Shown: in pieces, positions 45,188-53,514 of the stretch
How positions within the stretch are numbered: the first letter of the stretch is position 1
Layout: the number at the start of each line of letters is the position of its first letter
Assembly (NCBI RefSeq): GCF_900067135.1
Contig: NZ_FJUR01000005.1
Location: 138,170-202,169 of the forward strand
Length of the DNA: 64,000 nucleotides
Source of the DNA: Rhizobium sp. 9140
GTDB lineage: Bacteria > Pseudomonadota > Alphaproteobacteria > Rhizobiales > Rhizobiaceae
Direction of reading: 5' to 3'
The notes under the pieces: model-generated
Database searches by the model: none
Seen by the model: only the letters and a program-made list of their open reading frames with translations
Told to the model about the DNA's origin: nothing
Made by a program: the position numbers and the translations under genes

Positions 45188-45946
45188 TCAGCCGGCCTTT
45201 CGGGCGCGGCTTTGGGCGAGACGATAGCTGTCGCCGTTCATCTCGAGGATGCTGACGTGATGGGTGATGCGGTCGAGCAAAGCGCCGGTCAGGCGCTCGG
45301 ACCCCAAGGTTTCCGTCCATTCGTCAAAAGGAAGGTTGCTGGTGATCAGGGTCGCGCCTCGCTCGTATCGTTGCGAGATCAGCTCGAACAGCAATTCCGC
45401 GCCGGTCTTTGACAGCGGCACGAAGCCCAGTTCATCGATGATCAACAGCTGGTAGGCGGCCATCTGCTTCTGGAACCGGATGAGACGCCGCTCGTCGCGC
45501 GCCTCCATCATCTCGCTGACCAGTGCGGCCGCTGTCGTGAACCCAACGGACAGGCCCTTCTGGCAGGCGGCCAGGCCGAGGCCGAGCGCCACATGGGTCT
45601 TGCCCGTGCCGCTGGGGCCGAGAGCGATAACGTTCTCCCTGCGCTCGATCCATTCGCAGCGCGCCAGTTCCAGCACCTGCATCCTGTTCAGCTTTGGGAT
45701 GGCGGCGAAGTCGAAACTGTCGAGGCTTTTGACGACCGGGAACCTGGCCGCCTTGATGCGACGCTCGACCTTGCGACGGTCCCGTTCGATCATCTCCCGC
45801 TCGGCAAGCCGGGTGAGGTATCCGACATGATCGACGCCTTCGGTGGCGCACAGCCGGGCCAGCTTCTGGTACTCGCGCTGGAAACTCGGCAGCTTCAGGG
45901 TTTTGAGATAATGGGTGAGAAGGATCTCGGGTGCTTGGGTGTTCAT
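45188..45946 (-). CDS. istB: IS21 helper ATPase IstB
   Basis: This 252-residue protein starts MNTQAPEILLTHYLKTLKLPSFQREY and has the AAA+ motifs Walker A ALGPSGTGKTHVALGLG (about residue 105) and Walker B LLIIDELGFVPLSKTGAEL. IstB selects targets and activates the IstA transposase. Its ATG overlaps the istA TGA (ATGA), so the two are translated together. Confidence 0.94.
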   Translation of the reverse strand: MNTQAPEILLTHYLKTLKLPSFQREYQKLARLCATEGVDHVGYLTRLAEREMIERDRRKVERRIKAARFPVVKSLDSFDFAAIPKLNRMQVLELARCEWIERRENVIALGPSGTGKTHVALGLGLAACQKGLSVGFTTAAALVSEMMEARDERRLIRFQKQMAAYQLLIIDELGFVPLSKTGAELLFELISQRYERGATLITSNLPFDEWTETLGSERLTGALLDRITHHVSILEMNGDSYRLAQSRARKAG

Positions 45947-47439
45947 GCGACTTCTCCCGCATCCGACGACAGGAGACGCATATACGCCTTCGCCGATGTC
46001 GTCTCGACCGTCGCCCTCGGCAAATACGGGTAGATGGACAGGTCCAGTCTGGGCGGCCGGCGTTCCACCCGGCACAGGATCAGATGCTTGACGGCGTCAA
46101 AGCCAATGGCGCCAAGCTGGATCGCCTGCTTCACCGCCGCATGCAGATCGGCGAGTTCGAAGCTCTCCAGCAGGCGGAGGACCTGCACGTACTCACGCCG
46201 GCCGTGTTTGGCCATGCGGCCTTCCATCAACCGGCGCAGCGTAGCGAACTCTTGCGGCAAGTCCCAGCCCTGGAGGGGCGCTGCCTGATCCAGCGAATTG
46301 ATCTTCTGCTCGATCAGCGGCAGGTAATGGACAGGATCGAAGACGACGTCTTCCCGTTCCCAGCACCGAGGATGGCGGGCGATGATCTCGCCACGGCCAC
46401 CAATGACCACTTCGTTGACATAGCCGCGCACCCACACATCCTGATGGCCATAGGCGACCGGGACGGAATAGTCGTTGGTCTTGTAGCGCACCAGCGACTG
46501 CGCCGTCACCTTGGCACTTGCCTGGTCGCAGGCATCAAATGGCGAGGCTGGCAAGGCGCGCATGGCAGCCAGATCGCGCCGCAAGCGCTCGCCGATCGTC
46601 TCGCTCTCGCCGCGCAGCCTGTCGCGCTGGCGCTTCCGGCACTGCTCCTCCAGAAAGGTGTTGAACGCCTCCCATGTCGCAAACTGCGGGATCGGTACCA
46701 TGAAGTTGCGCCGGGCATAGCCGACGAGACCCTCGACGTTCCCCTTGTCGTTGCCCTTGCCGGGACGGCCATAGCGATCCCGGATAAGGTAGTGGGACAG
46801 GAAGCCGCTGAACAACGTCGCGCGCTTGCGGGTGCCGTCAGGCAAAATCTTCGCCACCAGGCAACGGTCGTTGTCGTAGACGATCGATTGCGGCACGGCG
46901 CCGAAGAAAGCGAACGCATGGACATGGCCATCGACCCAGGCCTCGGCCACTGCCGCCGGATAGGCCCGCACGTAGCAGCCGTCGCTGTGCGGAAGGTCGA
47001 GCACGAAGAAATGCGCCTTCTGCTCGACACCGCCGATGACCACCATCGCCTCACCGAAATCGGCCTGCGCATGGCCGGGCGGATGCGACAGCGGCACGAA
47101 CACTTCCTGGCGGCGCTGATCCCGCTCGCGCATGTAATCCTTGATGATCGTATAGCCGCCAGTGAACCCGCATTCGTCTCGAAGCCGGTCAAACACCCGC
47201 TTGGCCGTATGGCGCTGCTTGCGCGGCACTTGTCTGTCTTCGTCCAGCCAGTGATCGATCGTCGAGACAAACGCATCCAGCTTGGGCCGCCGGATCGGTG
47301 ATTGTCGCTGATAGCCAGGTGGCGTCGAATAGGACAGCATCTTGGAAACGCTGTCGCGCGATATGTTGAAATGCTTTGCAGCCTGACGCCGGCTCATGCC
47401 TTCCGAGCAAGCCAGTCGAACCTTCAGATATAATTCCAC
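45943..47439 (-). CDS. istA: IS21 transposase IstA
   Basis: This 498-residue protein has an N-terminal helix-turn-helix (CSEGMSRRQAAKHFNISRDSVSKML) and an rve-type integrase core with acidic residues in PGHAQADFGEAMV and in FAFFGAVPQSIVYDNDR, and Glu in GNDKGNVEGLVGYARRNF. A C-terminal Mu-type beta domain follows. It cuts and joins the element ends. The gene ends within istB by four bases. Confidence 0.94.
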   Translation of the reverse strand: MELYLKVRLACSEGMSRRQAAKHFNISRDSVSKMLSYSTPPGYQRQSPIRRPKLDAFVSTIDHWLDEDRQVPRKQRHTAKRVFDRLRDECGFTGGYTIIKDYMRERDQRRQEVFVPLSHPPGHAQADFGEAMVVIGGVEQKAHFFVLDLPHSDGCYVRAYPAAVAEAWVDGHVHAFAFFGAVPQSIVYDNDRCLVAKILPDGTRKRATLFSGFLSHYLIRDRYGRPGKGNDKGNVEGLVGYARRNFMVPIPQFATWEAFNTFLEEQCRKRQRDRLRGESETIGERLRRDLAAMRALPASPFDACDQASAKVTAQSLVRYKTNDYSVPVAYGHQDVWVRGYVNEVVIGGRGEIIARHPRCWEREDVVFDPVHYLPLIEQKINSLDQAAPLQGWDLPQEFATLRRLMEGRMAKHGRREYVQVLRLLESFELADLHAAVKQAIQLGAIGFDAVKHLILCRVERRPPRLDLSIYPYLPRATVETTSAKAYMRLLSSDAGEVA

Positions 47440-47478
47440 GGTATAGATCCCCAGGCCCTCCTGCGCTCATTGCAGAAG

Positions 47479-47561
47479 AGAAATAGGTGGCCGACTTTTA
47501 CGCCGCCCGAAGCGGGACAATCCCGCCGCTACCGTGGTCTAATTTTGCACCGCCGCTCTCA
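47479..47561 (-). repeat. IS21 right terminal repeats
   Basis: This is the inverted counterpart of the left end, with outer and inner units separated by a GC-rich spacer containing TCCCGC and GCGGGA. Confidence 0.8.
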
Positions 47562-48026
47562 TAGGTAGATTTGCAACAACAGCAATCGGTAGGTCAGCCC
47601 AAGTCGGCCTCGGAAAATGATAATCAGCGTCGCAACTCCCGATCGGCGAACGTCCTCGGAGCTCCAGAAGGTCACCGCGTGTCAGAGGTCGAAACACTAC
47701 CATTCCATCCCGCTACCGCAACGAATGGCGATCCCGCAACGTAACAAGATTGCAATTTCGAGAGCGTGAATCAAACAAAAGAGATGGAACCGTAGCTCCT
47801 TGTATGTTGATGCGAGACCCCAACGGAACGAAATGGTGAGAAGCATCGTGCTCTCATCGCATCGGCTGAAAAATAACGCTAAAGTTTAGGCAGCTATCCC
47901 GACACAAACAAGGAATTGAATTTCAGCGTAGTTCGGCATATAAATCTTGTGTCCAGCTCCCATATTGTGAGCTTCGACCATCGCTGAACGCTCTTTGCAA
48001 TCCTTGGACCTGGAAAGGGGATCGGG
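47562..48026. other. intergenic, lower-GC region before the regulator gene
   Basis: About 465 bp after the insertion sequence. I see no plus-strand gene. On the minus strand a small frame with a good ribosome site (47886-48047) is listed separately. Confidence 0.5.
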
Positions 48027-48047
48027 TTGAATAGCGCTGACCATCAT
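47886..48047 (-). CDS. possible 53-residue peptide, divergent from the GntR gene
   Basis: The frame starts with two ATG codons (48047 and 48044) behind GGAGAG, eight bases upstream. It ends AGHKIYMPNYAEIQFLVCVG plus IAA. It overlaps the first codons of the GntR-type gene on the other strand, so it competes with that gene's proposed TTG start. The size and hydrophobic tail would suit a precursor or regulatory peptide, but there is no family match and it may be chance. Confidence 0.3.
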   Translation of the reverse strand: MMVSAIQPDPLSRSKDCKERSAMVEAHNMGAGHKIYMPNYAEIQFLVCVGIAA

Positions 48048-48692
48048 GTGTATCTCTCCATTAGAGAGCAAATCTTCGATGGCAGACTTCCAGCAAACTC
48101 GTTCATCCACATTCAGAGCTTAGCCACATTCCATAAAGTTAGCGCGCTTCCAGTCAGAGAAGCGTTAATCCGTCTCTCGGCGGAAGACCTGGTGGAATAC
48201 AACAGATCGAGAGGCTTTATGCCCTCCCTGATTAGCTTGAATACGCTGGTCGACAGTTATGACATAATTTACCACATCTATCAGCTCAATTTGAGAATAA
48301 ATATAGCAACGAAGCCGGCAGACAATCTACCCGATGATGAAATTATCATGAGCATCGCCGAAGACGAAAACATTACGGCTAGATCTGTTGATGAAGCTTT
48401 GGAGCTTTTTGCGTCTCGACTGCTGAGGGAGCACTTCTATGGTTGCTTTCTTAGAGAGCTGAGGCGCACCCGGCCCTTTCGATTCCAAACTTTTCAACTG
48501 AGGGACGATATCGCTTTGATCGCGGAATATATCCGCGACATGAAGGCGATGGTTATAAATCGCGAGTACGCAAAGATATACAGAACAAACAGAGATTTTC
48601 AAAGGGCCAATATTTCCAAACTGAAAGATAGATACCACTTATTTGTAGAAAACACCCGGAAGAGCCAAGTATATAATACAATTATATCATGA
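48027..48692 (+). CDS. GntR-type transcriptional regulator
   Basis: This 221-residue protein has an N-terminal GntR winged helix (YLSIREQIFDGRLPANSFIHIQSLATFHKVSALPVREALIRLSAEDLVEYNRSRGFMP, residues about 9-66). A helical, FCD-like effector part follows. The start appears to be a TTG at 48027 with AAAGGGGATC upstream; a GTG at 48048 would remove only seven residues. The codon use is clearly more AT-rich than the neighbours. It precedes the GRDP-like genes by 108 bases in the same direction and is the likely local regulator. Confidence 0.75.
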   Translation: MNSADHHVYLSIREQIFDGRLPANSFIHIQSLATFHKVSALPVREALIRLSAEDLVEYNRSRGFMPSLISLNTLVDSYDIIYHIYQLNLRINIATKPADNLPDDEIIMSIAEDENITARSVDEALELFASRLLREHFYGCFLRELRRTRPFRFQTFQLRDDIALIAEYIRDMKAMVINREYAKIYRTNRDFQRANISKLKDRYHLFVENTRKSQVYNTIIS

Positions 48693-48800
48693 TTATATTT
48701 GTTTAATTTCATTAAAATATAGGGATGGCGCTTCTTCCTCTGAGAATCGTGTGTCAAAATCTCCTAGCCACTGAAAAGGTCAGTGAAAAGGAGGAAAGAT

Positions 48801-49403
48801 ATGACCCAGACGCAAATCCCGGGCGAGCAGGCTGTTGCCATGCCACCCCCATCAACCGTTACCTCCCCGGAGAAAGTCAGTTCCGGAGCAATCGCCAGCG
48901 GCCATGCACAGGTTGTTCCCGGTTACGTCGAAGATGCAAGGCGGCGCGCCGAAATGGCAGATCGCTTCACGCTCGAACCGATCCTCGCCCGCTATTGCAA
49001 GGAAGAAGGGCTTTCGATGGAGATCGCGAAGGATCATCGACGCGAAATGTTGCGCTTTCTCGCGCTTTGCGGGACAGCGACACAGCACGGCAAATTCTAC
49101 GGGATGACCGGCGCTGTCGACGAACTTTGGCATACCTTCGTCATCTTCACCCGTGAATATGCTGCTTTCTGCGATGCCGTGGCGGGGAGGTTCCTGCATC
49201 ACGTGCCGGAGGTCGAGGGCCAGATGTCCGCAAACACCTTCGAGCATTACCTCGCCTTCCTCGCCGACTACGAGGCGGTGTTCAATGAGCCGGCTCCTGC
49301 CGCCTACTGGCCGCGGCCCGAGGGCGATCCAGAGTCGGTCGCCTGTAAGGGTTGCAGCGCCTGCAGTAGCTGCGGTGGCGGAGGCTCCTGCACCGTACAC
49401 TGA
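48801..49403 (+). CDS. GRDP-like protein with five-cysteine C-terminal tail (copy 1)
   Basis: This 200-residue protein has a variable N-terminus (residues 1-45) and a helical core resembling the GRDP/DUF1399 family (MTGAVDELWHTFVIFTREYAAFCDAVAGRFLHHVPE, about residues 94-130). It ends with the short tail CKGCSACSSCGGGGSCTVH. The tail looks like a precursor core or metal-binding segment joined to a folded leader. There is no signal peptide. The start at 48801 has a perfect AGGAGG-type site (AAGGAGGAAAGAT). Copy 2 follows 37 bases later, then a glycosyltransferase and an ABC exporter. Confidence 0.75.
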   Translation: MTQTQIPGEQAVAMPPPSTVTSPEKVSSGAIASGHAQVVPGYVEDARRRAEMADRFTLEPILARYCKEEGLSMEIAKDHRREMLRFLALCGTATQHGKFYGMTGAVDELWHTFVIFTREYAAFCDAVAGRFLHHVPEVEGQMSANTFEHYLAFLADYEAVFNEPAPAAYWPRPEGDPESVACKGCSACSSCGGGGSCTVH

Positions 49404-49440
49404 CGACCCCATCGAGTTGAACAAATTAGGAGATGAAACG

Positions 49441-50037
49441 ATGCTTCAAGAAGCGATCGAAGACCGCAATGCTGTCGCCAGCGCCCCGGCTGGAATGCAA
49501 CCTGCTGACGCCGATGCGGCGACAAAGCAAACAGTCGGATATGCTTCAACCATCCCCGACTTTATCAAAGACGCTCGTCGGCGGACCAAAGTTGCCGAGA
49601 GCTTCGCTCTTGAGCCGATCCTTGCTCGCTATTGCAAGGAAGAAGGGCTTTCGATGGAGATCGCGAAGGATCATCGACGCGAAATGTTGCGCTTTCTCGC
49701 GCTTTGCGGGACAGCGACACAGCACGGTAAATTCTACGGAATGACCGGCGCAGTCGACGAACTGTGGCATACCTTCGTCATCTTCACTCGAGAATATGCC
49801 GCTTTCTGCGATGCCGTGGCGGGCCGGTTCCTGCACCATGTGCCGGAGGTCGAAGGCCAGATGTCAGAAGGAACCTTCGAGCACTACCTCGCCTTTCTTA
49901 CTGACTACGAGGAGGTGTTCAACGAGCCGGCTCCTGCCGCCTACTGGCCGCGGCCCGACGGCGACCCGGAATCGGTAGCCTGCAGAGGGTGCAGCGGTTG
50001 CAATAGTTGCTCCGGCCAGAGCTGCACCGTCCATTAA
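49441..50037 (+). CDS. GRDP-like protein with five-cysteine C-terminal tail (copy 2)
   Basis: This 198-residue protein is nearly identical to copy 1 over residues about 55-178 (ALEPILARYCKEEGLSMEIAKDHRREMLRFLALCG… onward). Its first 50 residues differ. The tail is CRGCSGCNSCSGQSCTVH, with the same five cysteines and CTVH ending but different bases between them. The ATG at 49441 has TTAGGAG upstream. The pattern of conserved core and changed N-terminus and tail suggests a tandem duplication with selection on the cysteines. Confidence 0.75.
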   Translation: MLQEAIEDRNAVASAPAGMQPADADAATKQTVGYASTIPDFIKDARRRTKVAESFALEPILARYCKEEGLSMEIAKDHRREMLRFLALCGTATQHGKFYGMTGAVDELWHTFVIFTREYAAFCDAVAGRFLHHVPEVEGQMSEGTFEHYLAFLTDYEEVFNEPAPAAYWPRPDGDPESVACRGCSGCNSCSGQSCTVH

Positions 50038-50106
50038 TCGCCGATGCATTCGCCGAAAGTCCACCTCGGGCGGATAGCCGAGGTGGATCGGCTGAGGAGG
50101 TTTCAA

Positions 50107-51429
50107 ATGCATGTTCTTCTTTTTGGAAAAATTCCACCCATTCAAGGGGGAGTTTCTCGCAGCACGTGGCTAGCCGCCTGTGACTTTCTGGACGCCGGAC
50201 ACTCCATCGACGTCATCACCAATGCGGAGGCGATGGAATATGGGTTTCGCCAGATGACAATGGAAGCTGACGACGAGATAGAAGTCTTTCAGCAGCGAGG
50301 CGGCACAATTCATAATGTCGAGAGCATTCCAACCCAATCATATATCCCCTGGGCGCCTCCGTTTTTAACCCAGATGCTTGGTGCGGGCCTTGAAAGCATC
50401 AAGCGCAAAGTCCCTGATATAATCATCGGCTGGTACTTCGAACCTTACGGCGTCGCGGCATCATTGCTCGGAAGGATGTATAATGTCCCGGTAGTTCTGC
50501 GGCATGCAGGTAGCGATCTGGGCCGACTGCGGAATGTCTCAACCCTGGGCATCGCATATGATGCATTTCTATCGGAGGCCGCGGCCGTGATAACGGGAAA
50601 GAGCGCCCAAACCGAGACTATTTTGAAACAAGCCGGCGTCAGGGACGATGCCGTATTCAGGGCCAAGGGTAGGGCCCTGCACAGATCGTTTTGCGATCCT
50701 TCACAAGTTTTCGACTTGCCCGAGCTCGTCGCCCGGTCGGAGGAGTGGTTCTCGAATTACGGCTTCGATGACGACACCTATCAAAAGCTGATCGCATGGA
50801 ATCGCGCAGGCCTGGAAAGTGATGACCCTGCGATCGGCTCATATGGGAAAATCGCGGAAGTTAAAGGCACTTACAACCTCATCGACGCAATCGACGCTCT
50901 CGCAAGCAAGGGGATCAAGGTATCTTATCGGGCATTATGGAGCGCGACGCCAAAGAGGTTCGCCCATGCGTTCAAATATCTGTCCGAAAGACAGAACATG
51001 CGAGGCCGCTCCATTGTCTTGCCGCCAGTAGCTCCATGGCGGGTGCCAGGATTTATCCGGTCGTGCTCGGCGGTGGCGTTTCTGGAAAATCGTTTCCCAA
51101 TAACATTTCACACTCCACAAGTCCCGCGCGAGGTAATAGCCTGCGGATCCCCCTTAATCCTCAGTGGGGAAATCTATGAGAAGGTGTATTTTGGAAGCCA
51201 ACTCGTGGATCGGGTCAACGTCCTGAAGATCGATGATCCGCAAGACGTCGCGCAATTGGAAAAAGGAATCGCCGATCTGATCGCGAGCTCCGAATTGCGG
51301 CAGTGCCTGATCCATCACAGCAAGGCGCTTTCGCGGGTCCTTGAAGCGCGAGCCCCCATTGGAGATCCTATCGTTGAAATTGCTGAAGGATTGGTTGGCA
51401 ATGAATATCGCTCAGCGGCCGTCGGCTAG
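50107..51429 (+). CDS. family-4-type glycosyltransferase
   Basis: This 440-residue protein has the GT-B fold pattern. The N-terminal start MHVLLFGKIPPIQGGVSRSTWLAACDFLDAGHSIDVIT has the acceptor-side GGV loop. The C-terminal half has a nucleotide-sugar region (GSYGKIAEVKGTYNLIDAIDALA) and PREVIACGSPLILSGEIYEK with the conserved Glu area. The sugar donor and acceptor are unknown. The ATG at 50107 follows GAGGAGG. Its place directly after the two tailed proteins suggests that it modifies them. It overlaps the exporter gene by 29 bases. Confidence 0.8.
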   Translation: MHVLLFGKIPPIQGGVSRSTWLAACDFLDAGHSIDVITNAEAMEYGFRQMTMEADDEIEVFQQRGGTIHNVESIPTQSYIPWAPPFLTQMLGAGLESIKRKVPDIIIGWYFEPYGVAASLLGRMYNVPVVLRHAGSDLGRLRNVSTLGIAYDAFLSEAAAVITGKSAQTETILKQAGVRDDAVFRAKGRALHRSFCDPSQVFDLPELVARSEEWFSNYGFDDDTYQKLIAWNRAGLESDDPAIGSYGKIAEVKGTYNLIDAIDALASKGIKVSYRALWSATPKRFAHAFKYLSERQNMRGRSIVLPPVAPWRVPGFIRSCSAVAFLENRFPITFHTPQVPREVIACGSPLILSGEIYEKVYFGSQLVDRVNVLKIDDPQDVAQLEKGIADLIASSELRQCLIHHSKALSRVLEARAPIGDPIVEIAEGLVGNEYRSAAVG

Positions 51430-53146
51430 TTTATCAGGCTTCGATGAATCTCCAGGGCAAGTCGATCAGAAAGCGGCGGCCAAGGCATTGTTGCGTTCCA
51501 TTGTGGCGCTTCAAAGCAGCCGAACGATATTCGTGTTCCTGTTTCTGAGCATTGTGCTTTCTTTCCTTGCTAGCGTCCTGCTGGCGATCTCGCCGGTTCT
51601 TTTTTCAAAAGCCGTTGACGCGCTCTCGTCGGAAAGCACGGTAACTTCGGGAGCGTTGATTTTTGTCCTGCTCTCCCTAATCGCGCTCGGCATCTCCAAA
51701 TTCCTTACCGAGCAGCGCTGGCTCATCTATCAGCCCGCCGAGAACCGAATACTAAATTCGGTCCGTGAAACCTACCTTCAGCATTTGCTGAATCTTCCGG
51801 TCAGCTTTCATGTCAACCGCTCGATGGGGCGACTTGATTCAATTGTCGGCCAAGGTCTGGCCGGGATTCAAACACTCAGCGGAATGGTGTTTACCCAGCT
51901 TTCTCCGCTAATATTTGAAATCCTCATCACATCGGCCGCTGTCTTCACATTTGTTGATGCTGACATATCCGCAATAATCCTCGCTACGATTGTGTTCTAC
52001 GTTCTCACACTTGTCATTGGTGCCGAATGGGCGAGCAGACGACTAAAAATGGCGTTGAATGTCTCGATTGAGGCCCAAGGCGCGGCCGGCGATGCAATAT
52101 TGAACGCCGAAGGGATAAAGACACTTGTCATCGAAGATGAGATCGTCAGATCATATCGCGAACGATTGCATGATGTTCATCTGCGCTTCCGAAAATTCTA
52201 CTTCAGTCGCGGCTTTCTTGGCATCACCCTATCTGCCGTTCTGCTTTGTGGATTTGCTGCCGCCCTGTGGCTGTCAGCTACGCGGGCTGTATTAGGCGAG
52301 TTGTCCGTCGGCGCTCTCGTCCTGACGAACACCTACATATTGCAGCTTTTCCGAACGATGGAAGGATTTAGTTTTTCGTACCGTGACACCAGGCAGTCCT
52401 TTGAATCTGTTAAACGGTTTCTGGAAGTTTTTGCTGAGGATAGGGATGCGGATCAGCGTTCTCTCGGTCCAGTTGATGCTCTCTCGGCGATTGACATCGA
52501 CAAAGTGAGCTACAAATATCCTGATGGTCGATGGGCGCTCCGTAATGCCAGCTTGCGGGTCGAAAAAGGCAAGATTACTGCTTTGCTTGGGAAATCTGGC
52601 AGCGGAAAATCAACGCTAGTCCGTCTCGTTTTGAAGTCGTTGCCCCTAAGCGAAGGCAATATCCGCGCCAATGGCGTGGATATCAACGAGCTCAACGGTC
52701 TTGAACTTCGTCGAAAGATCGCCGTCGTCCCGCAGGATGCGGTAATGTTTCGCGAAAGCCTTGGTTTCAATATCAGCCTTTCGTCCAACCCCGATCAGAG
52801 GAAGATGGAAGCAGCCGTCAGAGCAGCCGAAATTGCCGATCTTGTTTTGGGCCTCCCTGATGGTTACGACACCGAAATAGGGGAGCGGGGTTTCAAACTA
52901 TCAGGCGGCGAACGCCAACGGCTGGCGATAGCAAGAGCGATTTATCGCGACGCGGACATACTCATTTTTGACGAAGCCACCTCTGCACTGGACGAAAGAA
53001 CGAAGGCTGAGATTTTGAACTTGATCAGGTCGCTGTCCGTCAGCCGGGGGATATTGCTGATAACCCATGATCAGGCGGTGGCGGCAATAGCCGACACCAT
53101 AGTGGCGCTTGATCGTGAGAAGGATCAAAACAGCCTGCCGACCTGA
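51401..53146 (+). CDS. ABC exporter (fused membrane and ATPase domains)
   Basis: This 581-residue half-transporter has a six-helix membrane domain (residues about 40-320, for example TIFVFLFLSIVLSFLASVLLAIS). The ATPase domain has Walker A LLGKSGSGKSTLVRLV, signature KLSGGERQRLAIARAIYR, Walker B ADILIFDEATSALDE and H-loop LLITHDQ. It resembles peptide, lipid or siderophore exporters of the MsbA/HlyB/Atm1 type, but has no N-terminal C39 peptidase, so any leader removal would be done elsewhere. The start overlaps the glycosyltransferase gene. It is the last gene of the cluster. Confidence 0.88.
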   Translation: MNIAQRPSASLSGFDESPGQVDQKAAAKALLRSIVALQSSRTIFVFLFLSIVLSFLASVLLAISPVLFSKAVDALSSESTVTSGALIFVLLSLIALGISKFLTEQRWLIYQPAENRILNSVRETYLQHLLNLPVSFHVNRSMGRLDSIVGQGLAGIQTLSGMVFTQLSPLIFEILITSAAVFTFVDADISAIILATIVFYVLTLVIGAEWASRRLKMALNVSIEAQGAAGDAILNAEGIKTLVIEDEIVRSYRERLHDVHLRFRKFYFSRGFLGITLSAVLLCGFAAALWLSATRAVLGELSVGALVLTNTYILQLFRTMEGFSFSYRDTRQSFESVKRFLEVFAEDRDADQRSLGPVDALSAIDIDKVSYKYPDGRWALRNASLRVEKGKITALLGKSGSGKSTLVRLVLKSLPLSEGNIRANGVDINELNGLELRRKIAVVPQDAVMFRESLGFNISLSSNPDQRKMEAAVRAAEIADLVLGLPDGYDTEIGERGFKLSGGERQRLAIARAIYRDADILIFDEATSALDERTKAEILNLIRSLSVSRGILLITHDQAVAAIADTIVALDREKDQNSLPT

Positions 53147-53158
53147 CGCGATCTCTCA

Positions 53159-53514
53159 ATGATCCGCGTAAGTTATGCTCGCGTCAGCTCGAGCGCCTCA
53201 AGGCAGCGGGTTGCGAAATTATTCAATCCGAAACAGTCTTTGGCGCATTGCGAGACGGGCGCACTGAACTGGAAACCGTTCTCCAGTTTCTCCGCACGGG
53301 TGACGAGCTTGTCGTTTTACGTCTCGACATCCTCGGGCGATCAACGCGCGACGTGCTCAATCGGCTCCACGAACTGGACTGCAAGGGTGCGTCACTGCGG
53401 GTTCTTGAGCCGCAAGTCTCAACGGCCGGAGATGGCGGACAGCTCGTTATCACGATCCTTGGCATGGTCGCGGATATGGAGCTGCGGTTCATGAAGGATC
53501 GGCAACGACGTTGA
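53159..53514 (+). pseudogene. serine recombinase remnant
   Basis: The start MIRVSYARVS is the resolvase N-terminus. After a small deletion with frame change near 53188, the frame continues QLERLKAAGCEIIQSETVFG…LRLDILGRSTRDVLNRLHELD…MVADMELRFMKDRQRR and stops at 53512. The C-terminal DNA-binding part is missing because the direct-repeat block starting at 53509 replaces it. Confidence 0.8.

Larger units (their letters stand above)
45056..47561. mobile_element. IS21-family insertion sequence
   Basis: The element is 2506 bp. It starts TGTCAACGGCGG and ends with the complement of TGAGAGCGGCGG, and it is flanked by a 5-bp direct repeat TAGGT (45051-45055 and 47562-47566). Each end has an outer and an inner repeat unit sharing GGCGG-GTAAAA-type blocks and AAAGTCGGCCAC, as in IS21 ends. 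It carries istA and istB with overlapping stop and start codons. Both genes look intact, so it is probably active. Confidence 0.93.

Noticed and set aside
48961..49990. Tandem repeat here as a CRISPR or satellite array
   Set aside because: Only two units, both full protein genes with their own ribosome sites; it is a gene duplication.
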